A stretch of 64,000 bases of DNA from Actinospica robiniae DSM 44927 (GCF_000504285.1 NZ_KI632511.1:5810154-5874153), one strand, 5' to 3'. Shown: positions 1 to 8,090, counted from the stretch's first letter. Notes: generated by a model not told the origin, from the sequence alone. Numbers and translations: made by a program.

Positions 1-194
1 GCGCGTTTGGCGGCGGAGACCTCTCCGGGGTCGCCGGCCGACAGCAGGTGCCGCAGTCCGCCGATTGTCAGCGACAGCGTGGCGGCGCCGGCCAGGAGCC
101 CGGCGACCACGTTGGTGATGTTGGTGATGACCTGCGGAATCGAGGCGACCGCGAGCACGGTCGGCTCCGGGGTGGAAGTGGCGGACAGCAGCAC
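1..194 (-). CDS. VirB2/TrbC-like conjugation pilin, partial at left edge
   Basis: The gene reads leftwards from a GTG at 194 and runs off the window after 64 codons. The GTG is preceded by AAGGAG at 8 bases. The visible protein is hydrophobic, with a membrane segment (VVAGLLAGAATLSLTIGG) followed by the hallmark LSAGDPGEVSAAKRA. A short membrane helix followed by a GDPxEVxxAKRA linker is typical of the small TrbC/VirB2-like subunits encoded in actinobacterial ICEs, where they form the type IV transfer channel in the membrane. A second helix is expected beyond the edge. The assignment rests on this motif and on the ICE context. Confidence 0.7.
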   Translation of the reverse strand, partial: MLLSATSTPEPTVLAVASIPQVITNITNVVAGLLAGAATLSLTIGGLRHLLSAGDPGEVSAAKR

Positions 195-417
195 GGGACA
201 GGCTCCTTCCACGATCGAAGAGAAGCTGCGTGGGGGTATCCGTCCGGCCGCCATCGCGGGCCGCTCCTCGAGGGAGGCGGGCGGGTCCGCTTGCTTGCGG
301 GTCGCGGATGGCTGGGTCGTGCCGACCGCAGGCCCCTGCGGGAGGCGAGCCTCGCTGATCGCGGCCGGACGGATACCTTCAGGCGCTTTGTTCCGCGCCT
401 TCGTAGTAGAAGAAGAA

Positions 418-451
418 CGGCGCCCGGACGCTGTAACAGCGCCGGGCGCCG
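418..451 (-). terminator. Intrinsic terminator after the HTH regulator gene
   Basis: Two arms of 10 and 5 bp (CGGCGCCCGG-a-CGCTG and its complement) fold into a nearly perfect hairpin with one bulged A and a 3-base TAA loop. Read leftwards it is followed by a T-rich tract (TTCTTCTTCTACTACG). It lies 19 bases past the stop at 471, so it should end the leftward transcript of the regulator gene and insulate the pilin gene. Confidence 0.8.
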
Positions 452-470
452 ACCCGGGAAAGAATGATCA

Positions 471-1361
471 TCACGCTTCTGTGGTGCGGCTTGCTGTGAA
501 CCGGGCAGGTCCGGGCTGCGCGTGCCCGAGCGCACGGGCGACCTTGCACTCGGCCGCGCGCAGCGCCCTGGTCGTCTGCATCGGATACCACCCGCGCTCG
601 GCCCCCAGCCGCCGCAGCGTCACGCCCTCGATGCGGTGGCGCCCGATCAGATCCGCCTCGTCCGCCGTGATCACGCCGCGAGCCACCAGCCGCGCGAGCG
701 CGAGATCCGGGTGGTTCACCCCGCGCCCGACCGAACCCGGCTCCGGAAGATGCTCCTCGCGCTCGGTCTCGGCGGGCCGGCGCTTGCACGCGGCCGTGCG
801 CTGGTCGACCACCTTCTGCCCGGCCGCCTGCGCCCGACGCAACAGCTGATGCACGACCAGCCCGCGCCCGGGCTCCGGGACCAGCGTCAGCAGCGCCTCC
901 GCGAACGCGCCGAGCACCGCCGTGGCGATCTCCTCGCGCAGCTCGACGTACACCCGTCCCGCGGTACGCGCGGCGATCTGCGCCAAGCGCGGCGCAGTAA
1001 CCCCGAGCGCCACCAGCTGCCAGTCCACATCCCGCCGGGCCCGGTCGATCAGCACCTCCCACACCGCGTCCAACTCCGCCCCGGCGCGCTCGGAGCTGAC
1101 AAGAAACCGGTGGAGCTCCGCGACCGGCACACTCACCTGCGCACCGACGGGAACATCGCACAGACGCCCGCGCTCGATCACCGACAGCGCGGCTGCGTGG
1201 GCGGCGGCGATCTGCGGATACGCCGACCCGGCAGCCAGCCGATACGCACGGCCCGCCAGTGCCGGCGCGGTACGCGGCCGGGTGCAAAGGCTCGAGGCCT
1301 GCACGGTCCGACCGGGGCGGGAGAGGCGGTCGCAGGAGACGGTGGGAAAGTTCGTGTCCAC
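471..1361 (-). CDS. ICE-encoded regulator with sigma-region-4-like HTH
   Basis: The protein is 296 residues, starting at the GTG at 1361 with AGGAAGG upstream. The open frame extends further upstream but has no plausible start there. Residues from about 215 to 275 (LARLVARGVITADEADLIGRH to the RALRAAECKVARAL stretch) have the layout of a sigma-70 region 4 HTH. The middle part is helical with no recognised enzyme motif. Proteins of this type accompany integrase and methylase genes in actinobacterial mobile elements and may act as element-specific regulators. That role is inferred. It is divergent from the gene at 1737 across a repeat-containing promoter region and ends at a strong terminator. 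Confidence 0.6.
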   Translation of the reverse strand: MDTNFPTVSCDRLSRPGRTVQASSLCTRPRTAPALAGRAYRLAAGSAYPQIAAAHAAALSVIERGRLCDVPVGAQVSVPVAELHRFLVSSERAGAELDAVWEVLIDRARRDVDWQLVALGVTAPRLAQIAARTAGRVYVELREEIATAVLGAFAEALLTLVPEPGRGLVVHQLLRRAQAAGQKVVDQRTAACKRRPAETEREEHLPEPGSVGRGVNHPDLALARLVARGVITADEADLIGRHRIEGVTLRRLGAERGWYPMQTTRALRAAECKVARALGHAQPGPARFTASRTTEA

Positions 1362-1736
1362 AGGGGTGGCCTTCCTGTCCGAAGAACGAGGCCAGGGGCG
1401 GTGTGCCTCCGGCGAGGACAGTTCTCGGCCACCGCATGTGCAGACCGTGTGCAAAACCCTGCGACTTCGAGCCCTGAGGCCAATGTGCGGCCATGTGCGG
1501 ACCCGGGCGCACGGGCCGACCGGGCGACATGTCGGACGTCCAACCAAGGCGTGATCCGTGTGCGGTCCATGTGCAACCCGGGCCTGCACACCGAGTTTCC
1601 CCGGCTTCGCCCGCACGAGTGAATACCGGCGCCCAGCACCCCGAAGCCGGTTACCTGCACAGGCTCCTGATCTTCTTCTTCTACGGGTCGTGCCGATCCG
1701 TCAGGACGGCGCAAGCAGGTCCGTGAAGGACCGACG
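1362..1736. promoter_or_regulatory. Divergent promoter region of the ICE modules
   Basis: This 375-base stretch has no convincing gene. It must hold the promoters for the leftward HTH regulator and the rightward methyltransferase-excisionase-integrase set. It contains the three TGTGC-type repeats listed separately and a 10-bp palindrome CGACATGTCG near 1526. No clean -10/-35 pair could be assigned. Confidence 0.5.
1437..1574. repeat. Three TGTGC-N5/6-TGTGC direct repeats
   Basis: Three copies read TGTGCAGACCGTGTGC (1437-1452), TGTGCGGCCATGTGC (1484-1498) and TGTGCGGTCCATGTGC (1559-1574). Each is itself a pair of TGTGC half-sites whose starts are 10 or 11 bases apart, about one helical turn. 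They sit in the divergent promoter region of the ICE and look like tandem binding sites for a repressor or activator, most simply the neighbouring HTH regulator. They are too few and too irregular for a CRISPR array. Confidence 0.55.
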
Positions 1737-2459
1737 ATGCATGACGACAGGAACCACCACGACCGGAGCCCGGGCCTCGGCCGGACCCTGATCAAGGTCC
1801 CGGTACCCGCGACCACGAACCCCGGCCACTTCGTCCCCGACGGAGGCAGCCCCGGCATCAGCCACAGCGTCTGGCTTCCCCCGGCCGGCGGCCCGGGCGC
1901 ACCGGTCATCGACGAGTCCGAACTGCCCGCCTGGGCCCTGATGCGCATCGCCGCACAGTTCCTGCCCAACGGCGGCGCGCTCGGCATCAGCCACGGACCC
2001 GGCCCCGGCCGCACCGGCCTCGACGTGACCCCCACCGTATGGGCTCCGGAATGGATGAACGACGCGACCGTCTTCCACGGCGCCGAGCCCATCCGCGGCC
2101 TGGACGCCGCCCTCGTGATCGCAGACCCCCTCGACCACGAACCGGCCCCCGACCTCGACACCGCGGTCCCGTTCTTCCGGGAACTGCGGAGGGCAGCCGG
2201 CCCCGGCGGTGTGGTACTGGTGCACACCCATCAGGCCACGGGTCTGGACGGGATGCTCGACCCCACCGGCCCCTACGTGCGCGCAGCCAGATACGCAGGG
2301 CTCGGCTACCTCCAGCACCACGTGATCGTCCACACCCGGCTGCTGACCGAACCCCTCTCCGCCCGCGACCACGCGGACCGCCCCGCACCCCGCCACGCGA
2401 AGATCCGCCCCCGGCACCGGCGTGTGCACTCCGACCTCATCGCCCTCCAGGCCAACTGA
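1737..2459 (+). CDS. Hypothetical ICE protein, degenerate methyltransferase-like fold
   Basis: The protein has 240 residues. The ATG at 1737 has AAGGA 7 bases upstream. I do not recognise a named family. The second half contains an acidic strand (ALVIADPLDHE), then ELRRAAGPGGVVLVHTH and a closing AGLGYLQHHVIVHT. This resembles the last strands of a class I SAM-dependent methyltransferase (helix, PGG turn, strand, hairpin). The N-terminal part lacks a clear SAM-binding glycine motif, so activity is doubtful. It lies 16 bases before the DNA methyltransferase gene and is probably cotranscribed with it. It could be a partner or specificity subunit, which is inference. Confidence 0.5.
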   Translation: MHDDRNHHDRSPGLGRTLIKVPVPATTNPGHFVPDGGSPGISHSVWLPPAGGPGAPVIDESELPAWALMRIAAQFLPNGGALGISHGPGPGRTGLDVTPTVWAPEWMNDATVFHGAEPIRGLDAALVIADPLDHEPAPDLDTAVPFFRELRRAAGPGGVVLVHTHQATGLDGMLDPTGPYVRAARYAGLGYLQHHVIVHTRLLTEPLSARDHADRPAPRHAKIRPRHRRVHSDLIALQAN

Positions 2460-2475
2460 TCAAAGGAAGATCATC

Positions 2476-3516
2476 ATGTCTTTTCATGGAAACGACCGGG
2501 CGCCCGCATCCGGGCCCTGCGACAGCCAGCAGCCGCTGCCCGGCATGGAACGCTGGTACCCCACCGCCCGGCACACCCTCCGCCCGGCCTCGGTGCTCTG
2601 CACCGGCCAGCAGGTCTCCAAGACCCAGCGGCGCGGCCGCTACCTGCCCGAATCCGTCAAACACCCCGGCCGGATGCTCCCGGCCATCGCCCGGCACGCC
2701 ATCGAGACCTACACCGACCCCGGCGACCTCGTCCTCGACCCCATGTGCGGCATCGGCACCACCCTGATCGAAGCCATGCATCTCGGGCGCAACGCCCTCG
2801 GCGTCGAATACGAGAAGCAGTGGACCACCCTCGCCCAGCGCGGGATCAACCACGCCCGCGCCCAGGGCGCGACCGGAGCCGGGTTCGTCTGGAACGCCGA
2901 CGCCCGCCACATCCCCGACGAACTCGCGCAGGCGGCCCACGGCCGGGTCAGGCTGTTGCTGACCTCGCCCCCGTACGGCCCGTCCTGCCACGGTCAGGTC
3001 CAAGTCCAAGGCCGCGCCGGACATACCGGGCCGGTGCGCAAACACGACAACCGCTACTCGACCGACCGGCGCAACCTCGCCCACCGACCCCCACGCGAAC
3101 TGCTCGCCGGGTTCGCCCAGATCCTCCAGGCCACAGAACCCCTGCTCGCCCCGGGCGGGTACGTCGCGGTCACCGCCCGGCCCTGGAGACGCCAAGGCGC
3201 CCTGATCGACCTGCCCGGCGCCGTCATCGCCGCCGGCAAAGCCGCCGGACTCGTCCCGGTCGAACGGTGCGTCGCACTGCTCGCCCGCTGCGAGGCATCC
3301 GACCTCGAGGACTCGGTCTCCTGCGGGTGCGGCTGTACCGGCGGCGCCACCCGATACCGCAGCCAGGAACGCCTGATCGCACACCTGTCGTTCCTTCAGG
3401 CCAAGGGCGTGCGCGACGCGATCGCCGCGGGCATCCCCCGCTCCGGGATCGTGCACGAAGACCTCGTCGTCCTATCCAAGCACCCTGACCAGGAAAGCGA
3501 CGGAGCCGGACAATGA
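2476..3516 (+). CDS. DNA methyltransferase (TRM11/N6-N4 type)
   Basis: The protein has 346 residues, starting at the ATG at 2476 after AAAGGAAG. The SAM-binding motif I is DPMCGIGTTLIEA at residues 88-100. The catalytic motif IV is TSPPYG at 163-168, typical of amino-methyltransferases acting on adenine N6 or cytosine N4. The motif order I then IV resembles TRM11/UPF0020-like enzymes, so an RNA substrate cannot be excluded, but the ICE setting favours DNA. No restriction enzyme gene is adjacent. It may protect the element from host restriction or mark its own DNA. The stop overlaps the next start by four bases (ATGA), indicating translational coupling. Confidence 0.75.
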   Translation: MSFHGNDRAPASGPCDSQQPLPGMERWYPTARHTLRPASVLCTGQQVSKTQRRGRYLPESVKHPGRMLPAIARHAIETYTDPGDLVLDPMCGIGTTLIEAMHLGRNALGVEYEKQWTTLAQRGINHARAQGATGAGFVWNADARHIPDELAQAAHGRVRLLLTSPPYGPSCHGQVQVQGRAGHTGPVRKHDNRYSTDRRNLAHRPPRELLAGFAQILQATEPLLAPGGYVAVTARPWRRQGALIDLPGAVIAAGKAAGLVPVERCVALLARCEASDLEDSVSCGCGCTGGATRYRSQERLIAHLSFLQAKGVRDAIAAGIPRSGIVHEDLVVLSKHPDQESDGAGQ

Positions 3517-3890
3517 AGCCGCCCACCGGCACGCCGTCGCTCGCCGACGCAGCCAACCTGCCGCCGATGATCGACCTGCCCACCGCAGCCCGCTACCTCG
3601 GCATCGGACGCACCACCGCCTACACCCTCGCCGCCAAGGGCACCCTGCCCGTACCCGTGCTGCGGATCGGCACCGCACTGCGCGTTCCGACCGCGCCGCT
3701 GCTCAAGGTCCTCGGGATCACCGCGCCCGACATCGCGGACACCGCACCGGAACCCGGCGGCGCCGACCCGGCCGCCGCACGCGGATCCGCGGCATTCCCC
3801 GCGCCCGCGCCGCACGGCCAAGAAGATCCTCCCCGACCACCGTTGCGCTACCCCGCCAAGTGGAGCGTCGATCAACCCCGGACCCGTTGA
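3513..3890 (+). CDS. Excisionase-like HTH protein
   Basis: The protein has 125 residues. Residues about 19-68 (LPTAARYLGIGRTTAYTLAA to the LRVPTAPLLKVLGI end) match the MerR/excisionase-type winged helix of recombination directionality factors. The C-terminal half is Pro/Ala-rich and disordered. Its start overlaps the methyltransferase stop, and the integrase gene follows 95 bases later. Proteins of this kind bend DNA at the att site so that the integrase can excise the element. Its position between methylase and integrase supports the call. Confidence 0.7.
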   Translation: MKPPTGTPSLADAANLPPMIDLPTAARYLGIGRTTAYTLAAKGTLPVPVLRIGTALRVPTAPLLKVLGITAPDIADTAPEPGGADPAAARGSAAFPAPAPHGQEDPPRPPLRYPAKWSVDQPRTR

Positions 3891-3985
3891 CGCGAAATCA
3901 AAAGGCCCATGCCGCGCTCTGCCGTACAGACACCCTCTGTACGCAGGGCGTGGCGACCCGATCGACGAGAAAGGCTGCTGCCACC

Positions 3986-5548
3986 ATGAACGAGGGCGCA
4001 CTCTACAAGCGCTGCCACTGCCGCGACGAGAACGGACGCAAGCTCGGCGGCTCGTGCCCCAAGCTGCGGCGCCCCACCGGCGCCTACGACTCCAAGCACG
4101 GCGCCTGGTCCCTCCAGCTCGAGGTCAAAGTCCCCGCCGGCCACGAGCGCACCCACCTGCGCTCCGGCGGCTACGACACCCGAGACCAGGCCCAGAGCGT
4201 CCTGAACGACATCAAAACCCTGATCGCCCTCGCCGAGACCGCCGACCGGCCCGACCAGGCCAGACTCCAGATCGCAGGCCTCATCCAGGAAGCCCTGCGC
4301 GAGCGGCGACCGCTCCCGGACGCCGATGAACTGCGCGCCCGGCTGCGCCTGGGCCGCCCCGTCGAACAGCACCTGACCGTGGAGGTGTTCCTGCGCGAAT
4401 GGCTCGAGACCAAGCGCGGCTCGCGCACCGCCAGCACCTACACCAGCTACCGGATCTACTGCGAGCACCATCTCATCCCCGCCCTCGGACACCTCCAGCT
4501 GACCAAGCTGCGCAAGCACCACGTCCAACAGCTGCTCGACGACATCGCCGCCGACGCAGCCCTCATCGAGGCGCAGAACACCGAACGCCGCGAACTCCAG
4601 GCCGCCGCGAAAGCCGCCTACCACGTGAAAGACCACGCCCGCGCCCGGCAACTGCGCGCCCGCCTCGCCCTGATGCCCCCGCTGCGGCACGTGCCCGGAC
4701 CCGTCACCCTCCAGCGCATCCGCGCGACCCTCCGCTCCGCGCTGACCAGCGCTATGAAGGAGGAACTCGTCACCGTCAACGTCGCCAAGCTCGTGGAACT
4801 GCCCGCCCACCGCCGCGCCCGCCCCATGCTCTGGACCGAGCCCAGAGTCCGACAGTGGCGCCGTACCGGCGAGATCCCGAGCCCGGTCATGGTCTGGACC
4901 GCGCCCCACACCCGCGCGTTCCTCGCCCATGCCGAAAACCACGAGCTCCACGCCTACTACGTCCTGGTCGCCCACCTCGGCCTGCGCCGCGGCGAGGCAG
5001 CCGGCCTACGCTGGTCCGACATCGACTTCCGCACCGGCACGATCGGCATCGACCGGCAGATCATCCAAGTCAACTGGACCCCCCAGGTCACCCCCACCAA
5101 AACCGCCGCCGGCGAGCGCACCGTCATCGCCCCCAAACCCGTCCTGACCGCCCTCGCCAGACACCGCCGACGCCAGCGCACCTGGGCCGCAAAAGCAGGG
5201 GACGAATGGAACGACGCCGGCTGGGTCTTCACCGACCACTACGGCGACCACCTCACCCCCGACCAGTTCCTCACCTGCTTCCAAGCCCTGACCAAGCAGG
5301 CCGGCCTGCCCCCGGTACGTCTCCACGACCTCCGGCACGGCGCGGCAACGTTGGCCCGCGCCGCCGGAGTCGACCTCAAAACCGTCTCCGCGATGCTCGG
5401 CCACTCCTCCGTCACCATCACCGCCGACATCTACACCTCCGTCGTCGACGAGGCGAAACGGGAGGCCGCCGACCTCATCGCCGACCTCCTCGCCGCAGAA
5501 CACAACGACGAAGAAGACACGCACCCTGATCCCGACGAGACCGCATAG
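3986..5548 (+). CDS. int: Tyrosine-family site-specific integrase
   Basis: The protein has 520 residues from the ATG at 3986. An upstream in-frame GTG exists, but its extension looks non-coding. The N-terminal arm-binding region (to about 120) contains Cys residues CHCRD and GGSC that could bind zinc. A core-binding domain follows at about 130-300 with a helical insert. The catalytic domain shows Arg334 in LGLRRGE, His447 and Arg450 in HDLRHG, His473 in LGHSS and the nucleophile Tyr483 in IYTSV. All catalytic residues are present, so it should be active. It inserts and excises the ICE, probably at the adjacent tRNA-Arg. A strong hairpin ends the transcript. Confidence 0.9.
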   Translation: MNEGALYKRCHCRDENGRKLGGSCPKLRRPTGAYDSKHGAWSLQLEVKVPAGHERTHLRSGGYDTRDQAQSVLNDIKTLIALAETADRPDQARLQIAGLIQEALRERRPLPDADELRARLRLGRPVEQHLTVEVFLREWLETKRGSRTASTYTSYRIYCEHHLIPALGHLQLTKLRKHHVQQLLDDIAADAALIEAQNTERRELQAAAKAAYHVKDHARARQLRARLALMPPLRHVPGPVTLQRIRATLRSALTSAMKEELVTVNVAKLVELPAHRRARPMLWTEPRVRQWRRTGEIPSPVMVWTAPHTRAFLAHAENHELHAYYVLVAHLGLRRGEAAGLRWSDIDFRTGTIGIDRQIIQVNWTPQVTPTKTAAGERTVIAPKPVLTALARHRRRQRTWAAKAGDEWNDAGWVFTDHYGDHLTPDQFLTCFQALTKQAGLPPVRLHDLRHGAATLARAAGVDLKTVSAMLGHSSVTITADIYTSVVDEAKREAADLIADLLAAEHNDEEDTHPDPDETA

Positions 5549-5578
5549 ACGGCAACCAGCCCACGTCGACCAGCCGGA

Positions 5579-5613
5579 GCGGTCGCCGAACCGCACAACG
5601 GTTCGGCGACCGC
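5579..5613 (+). terminator. Hairpin terminator after the integrase
   Basis: A perfect 15-bp stem (GCGGTCGCCGAACCG and complement) with a 5-base loop starts 30 bases after the integrase stop. There is no T-run after it, only a C-rich tract, so termination may rest on stem stability alone. Confidence 0.65.
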
Positions 5614-5833
5614 CCCCGTCCAGCCTCATCGCGCCCCCTGCGCGGAGACGGATAAGCACCATGCGACACGAACCGCGCGGGATCATAGGGCCGATGCTGG
5701 CGCAACCCCGGGACGACACGCGCATCCGCCGAAGGTTCTTTCATCCACTCGCCCTTCACTCGCCCACAGGGCGCCATACCCCTGCGAAGGTATCAGTGGA
5801 CTAGACCAGTGAATCAACCGACAAACAAAGAAT
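5614..5833. other. Gene-free tail of the ICE before the tRNA terminator
   Basis: The stretch between integrase and tRNA-Arg (5549-5869) has no credible gene. Besides two terminator hairpins it holds a short tandem CACTCGCCC near 5747-5764 and an imperfect inverted repeat at 5793-5812. These could be integrase or excisionase arm sites. Confidence 0.45.
5793..5812. promoter_or_regulatory. Imperfect inverted repeat near the attachment site
   Basis: TCAGTGGACTAGACCAGTGA is a 20-base dyad centred on CTAG with four mismatched positions. It lies between the integrase gene and the tRNA 3' end, where arm-type or Xis sites are expected. Binding by any protein is inference. Confidence 0.4.
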
Positions 5834-5860
5834 CCCCAGCTCAGAACCACCGAGCTGGGG
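5834..5860 (-). terminator. Terminator of tRNA-Arg
   Basis: A 9-bp stem (CCCCAGCTC with GAGCTGGGG) and 9-base loop is followed leftwards by ATTCTTTGTTTGT, a good intrinsic terminator 10 bases past the tRNA 3' end. Confidence 0.8.
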
Positions 5861-5869
5861 ACTTTTCGG

Positions 5870-5898
5870 TGCGCCCGAAGGGATTCGAACCCCTAACC
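5870..5898. other. Probable ICE attachment site inside tRNA-Arg 3' half
   Basis: The integrase lies on the 3' side of this tRNA gene, the classic arrangement for elements that recombine in the T-arm and 3' end of a tRNA. The att core should be a stretch of the tRNA 3' half duplicated at the far end of the element. The second copy is outside the window, so the core is not demonstrated. Confidence 0.45.
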
Positions 5899-5942
5899 TT
5901 TTGATCCGTAGTCAAATGCTCTATCCGTTGAGCTACGGGCGC
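5870..5942 (-). tRNA. tRNA-Arg (anticodon ACG)
   Basis: This is a 73-base cloverleaf on the minus strand. The acceptor GCGCCCG pairs with CGGGCGC, the anticodon loop CTACGGA carries ACG within the stem TTTGA/TCAAA, and the T-loop is TTCGAAT. CCA is not encoded. The anticodon A34 would be deaminated to inosine to read CGU, CGC and CGA. It is probably the integration target of the ICE. Confidence 0.95.
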
Positions 5943-6213
5943 AGGTGCCGTTCCGCGGATCTTCGACCCGCGGTTGCCGACTGCTCGAGTGTACACGGTT
6001 GTGGGGGGAGGTCCGCAAACCGAATAGGCGGGCCGTAAAAGCTGTTGCGGGGCGAGTACGGGGCGTGCATACTCGCGGCTTGGCGAGGAGCTGCTCGCCG
6101 CGCCGCTCGCGGCGCCCGGTCGATCTGCAGGAGGTGCGCGATGACGAACACGGTCGTGGCCATGGGCCAGCGCTTTCATCACCTTCACGGATCGAACCAA
6201 AGGAACCTTCATC

Positions 6214-7401
6214 GTGCCTTCGCACACGCACAACTCGCCGGCTTCGGCCGGCCACGCTCCGTCGACCTCGGCTGACGGACCGGACGACTTCGAGGCCCTC
6301 CGGCCGGACGACTACCCGGCCGGGCTCCCGGCTGACGAGAGCCTCGCGGGCCTCGAGGACTCCGATGACCCCGAGAACCCCGAGAACCCCGAGAACATCT
6401 ACGACTCGTACGACGAGCATCTTTCCGACGACTTCCACGCCGAGGAGCGGGTTCGGGCCCGCAGCCTGCTCAGCGAGCAGGAGCAGAAGGCGGAGAAGCG
6501 GCTGCTGCGGCGGGGGCGGCTGACCGACCGGGAGCGGGAGCGGCTGGCGGAGCGGCGGGAGGACCAGTTCTACGCGCCGTCGCTGCCGGAGGGGGCTGAC
6601 CGCTGGTCCACTTGGGGGGAGGGGGAGCTCGGGCCGGAGCCGCGGCCGGGCTGGCTGGTGGTCGCGGACGGGGCGGTGGACAGCCGGCTGGGGGTGGTCA
6701 AGACCGGCAAGGAGGCGGACGTCCACCTCGTCGAACGGTGGCTGCCGGGGCCCAGGCCGGTGGCGGGGCCGGGCACCCCGTCGGTCGACTCCAGCTGCCT
6801 GCTCGCGGAGAAGATCTACCGCAACAACGAGCACCGCAACTTCCACCGGGACGCCGCCTACGTCGACGGCCGGCGCACGCGGGAGTCGCGGATGGATCGG
6901 GCGGTGGCGAACCGGACCCGGTTCGGGCTCAAGATCATCGCGGAGCAGTGGGCGATCGCCGAGTTCGCGGCGCTCGGGACGCTGTGGGCGGCGGGGGCTC
7001 CGGTGCCCTATCCGGTGCAGCGGGTCGGCACCGAGCTGCTGATCGAGTTCATCGGGGACGCGGACGGCTCGGCCGCGCCGCGGCTGGCGGCGCTCCGGCC
7101 CACGCCGGACGAGCTCGCCGAGCTGTGGGGGCAGCTGTGCTCGGCGCTGGAGATCGTGGCGGGGGCGGGGTACACGCACGGAGACCTCTCGCCGTGGAAC
7201 ATCCTGGTGCACGAGGGCCGGCTGGTGCTGATCGACCTGCCGCAGATCGTGGACCTCACCGTCAACCCGCGCGGCGGCGAGTACCTCGACCGGGACGTGC
7301 GCAACGTGGCCGACTGGTTCACGGCGCGCGGGCTGCCCGACGCGGAGCGGTGCGGGGAGGATCTGCTCACCACGCTGCGCTACCAGGCACGCCTGGTGTG
7401 A
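6214..7401 (+). CDS. RIO1-like serine/threonine kinase
   Basis: The protein has 395 residues. The start is a GTG at 6214 with AAAGGAA 9 bases upstream. Residues 1-70 are acidic and low-complexity, with a short PENPENPEN repeat. About 75-110 is a charged, probably coiled segment. The kinase domain spans roughly 130-390: a VKTGKEADVHLV nucleotide loop, the RIO-typical conserved Lys in LLAEKIYR, the catalytic loop HGDLSPWNILV with His322-Asp324, and the metal-binding IDLPQ at 340-344. These are diagnostic of RIO-family atypical kinases. In archaea and eukaryotes RIO1 matures ribosomes, but the role in actinobacteria is not established. It appears to be a single-gene unit. Confidence 0.85.
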   Translation: MPSHTHNSPASAGHAPSTSADGPDDFEALRPDDYPAGLPADESLAGLEDSDDPENPENPENIYDSYDEHLSDDFHAEERVRARSLLSEQEQKAEKRLLRRGRLTDRERERLAERREDQFYAPSLPEGADRWSTWGEGELGPEPRPGWLVVADGAVDSRLGVVKTGKEADVHLVERWLPGPRPVAGPGTPSVDSSCLLAEKIYRNNEHRNFHRDAAYVDGRRTRESRMDRAVANRTRFGLKIIAEQWAIAEFAALGTLWAAGAPVPYPVQRVGTELLIEFIGDADGSAAPRLAALRPTPDELAELWGQLCSALEIVAGAGYTHGDLSPWNILVHEGRLVLIDLPQIVDLTVNPRGGEYLDRDVRNVADWFTARGLPDAERCGEDLLTTLRYQARLV

Positions 7402-7541
7402 CGAGGTTTCAGCGGCGGAGGCGGGACACCTCACCGGACGGATTCCCGAGGAAACCTCCGTGATGCGCCGTCAGACCGTAAGCTGGGCGGGCATAGACCA
7501 AGCACATCCCCCTGGCACACGAGCACGTGGGACGGACAACG

Positions 7542-8090
7542 ATGACCATCGCCCTGGAGCAGATCGGAAACACGGTCCGCGGTTACCTGGACCGCTACCC
7601 GTCCGAGAGCACGATTCTGGTGCCGGTGCTAGACACGTTGGCCAAAGGGTTCGATTTCACCTCGCGCCGCCGCTTCCCGGCGCACGTGACGGCGGGGATA
7701 GTGCTGCTCGACGACCAGGACCGGGTGCTGCAGGTCAAGCACACGGTCCTGGGCCGCTGGCTCACTCCGGGCGGCCACTGCGAGCCGGAGGACAAGTCAC
7801 TGGTGGGGGCGGCGCTGCGGGAGCTGGCGGAGGAGTGCGGGGTGGGGGTCGAGGACCTCGAGCCGGTGGGCGGCGAGGAGGCGCTTCCGCTGCACATCGC
7901 GGTGCACACGATCCCGGCGCACGAGGGGCGCCGGGAGCCGCTGCACCACCACTTCGACTTCCGCTTCGCCTACCGCACGCTGCCCGGGCTCGCGGTGACG
8001 CTCAACGACGAGTCCACTCAGCTGCGCTGGCTGCCCTACGCCGAGCTTGCCGCGATCGACTTCGCCGACCACGATCTGCCGGTGCGCTGA
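7542..8090 (+). CDS. Nudix hydrolase
   Basis: The protein has 182 residues, taking the ATG at 7542; a GTG 15 bases earlier is an alternative. The Nudix box reads GGHCEPED followed by AALRELAEECGV, one residue longer than the canonical GX5EX7REUXEEXGU spacing, but with the metal-binding REL.EE core intact. The rest (FPAHVTAGIVLLDDQDRVL; RWLTPGGH) fits the alpha/beta/alpha Nudix fold. Such enzymes cleave nucleoside diphosphates linked to another moiety, and the substrate cannot be told. The box also holds Cys and His residues. It appears monocistronic, followed by tRNA-Ser. Confidence 0.85.
   Translation: MTIALEQIGNTVRGYLDRYPSESTILVPVLDTLAKGFDFTSRRRFPAHVTAGIVLLDDQDRVLQVKHTVLGRWLTPGGHCEPEDKSLVGAALRELAEECGVGVEDLEPVGGEEALPLHIAVHTIPAHEGRREPLHHHFDFRFAYRTLPGLAVTLNDESTQLRWLPYAELAAIDFADHDLPVR

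Larger units (their letters stand above)
1..5898. mobile_element. Integrase-proximal end of an integrative conjugative element
   Basis: The block from the left edge to the 3' half of tRNA-Arg carries a conjugation-pilin gene, a HTH regulator, a DNA methyltransferase, an excisionase-like gene and a tyrosine integrase whose stop lies about 320 bases from the tRNA 3' end. This is the usual right-end layout of an actinomycete ICE. Everything beyond the tRNA looks like chromosomal backbone. The other end, with the second att copy, lies left of the window, so the element's size and completeness cannot be judged. The precise boundary inside the tRNA is inferred, not seen. Confidence 0.7.

Noticed and set aside
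7-849. A 280-codon rightward frame at the left edge
   Set aside because: It runs antisense to both the pilin and HTH regulator genes, which have ribosome binding sites and motifs.
1437-1574. Possible CRISPR array
   Set aside because: Only three short units of unequal spacing, no cas genes, and units are themselves pairs of half-sites.
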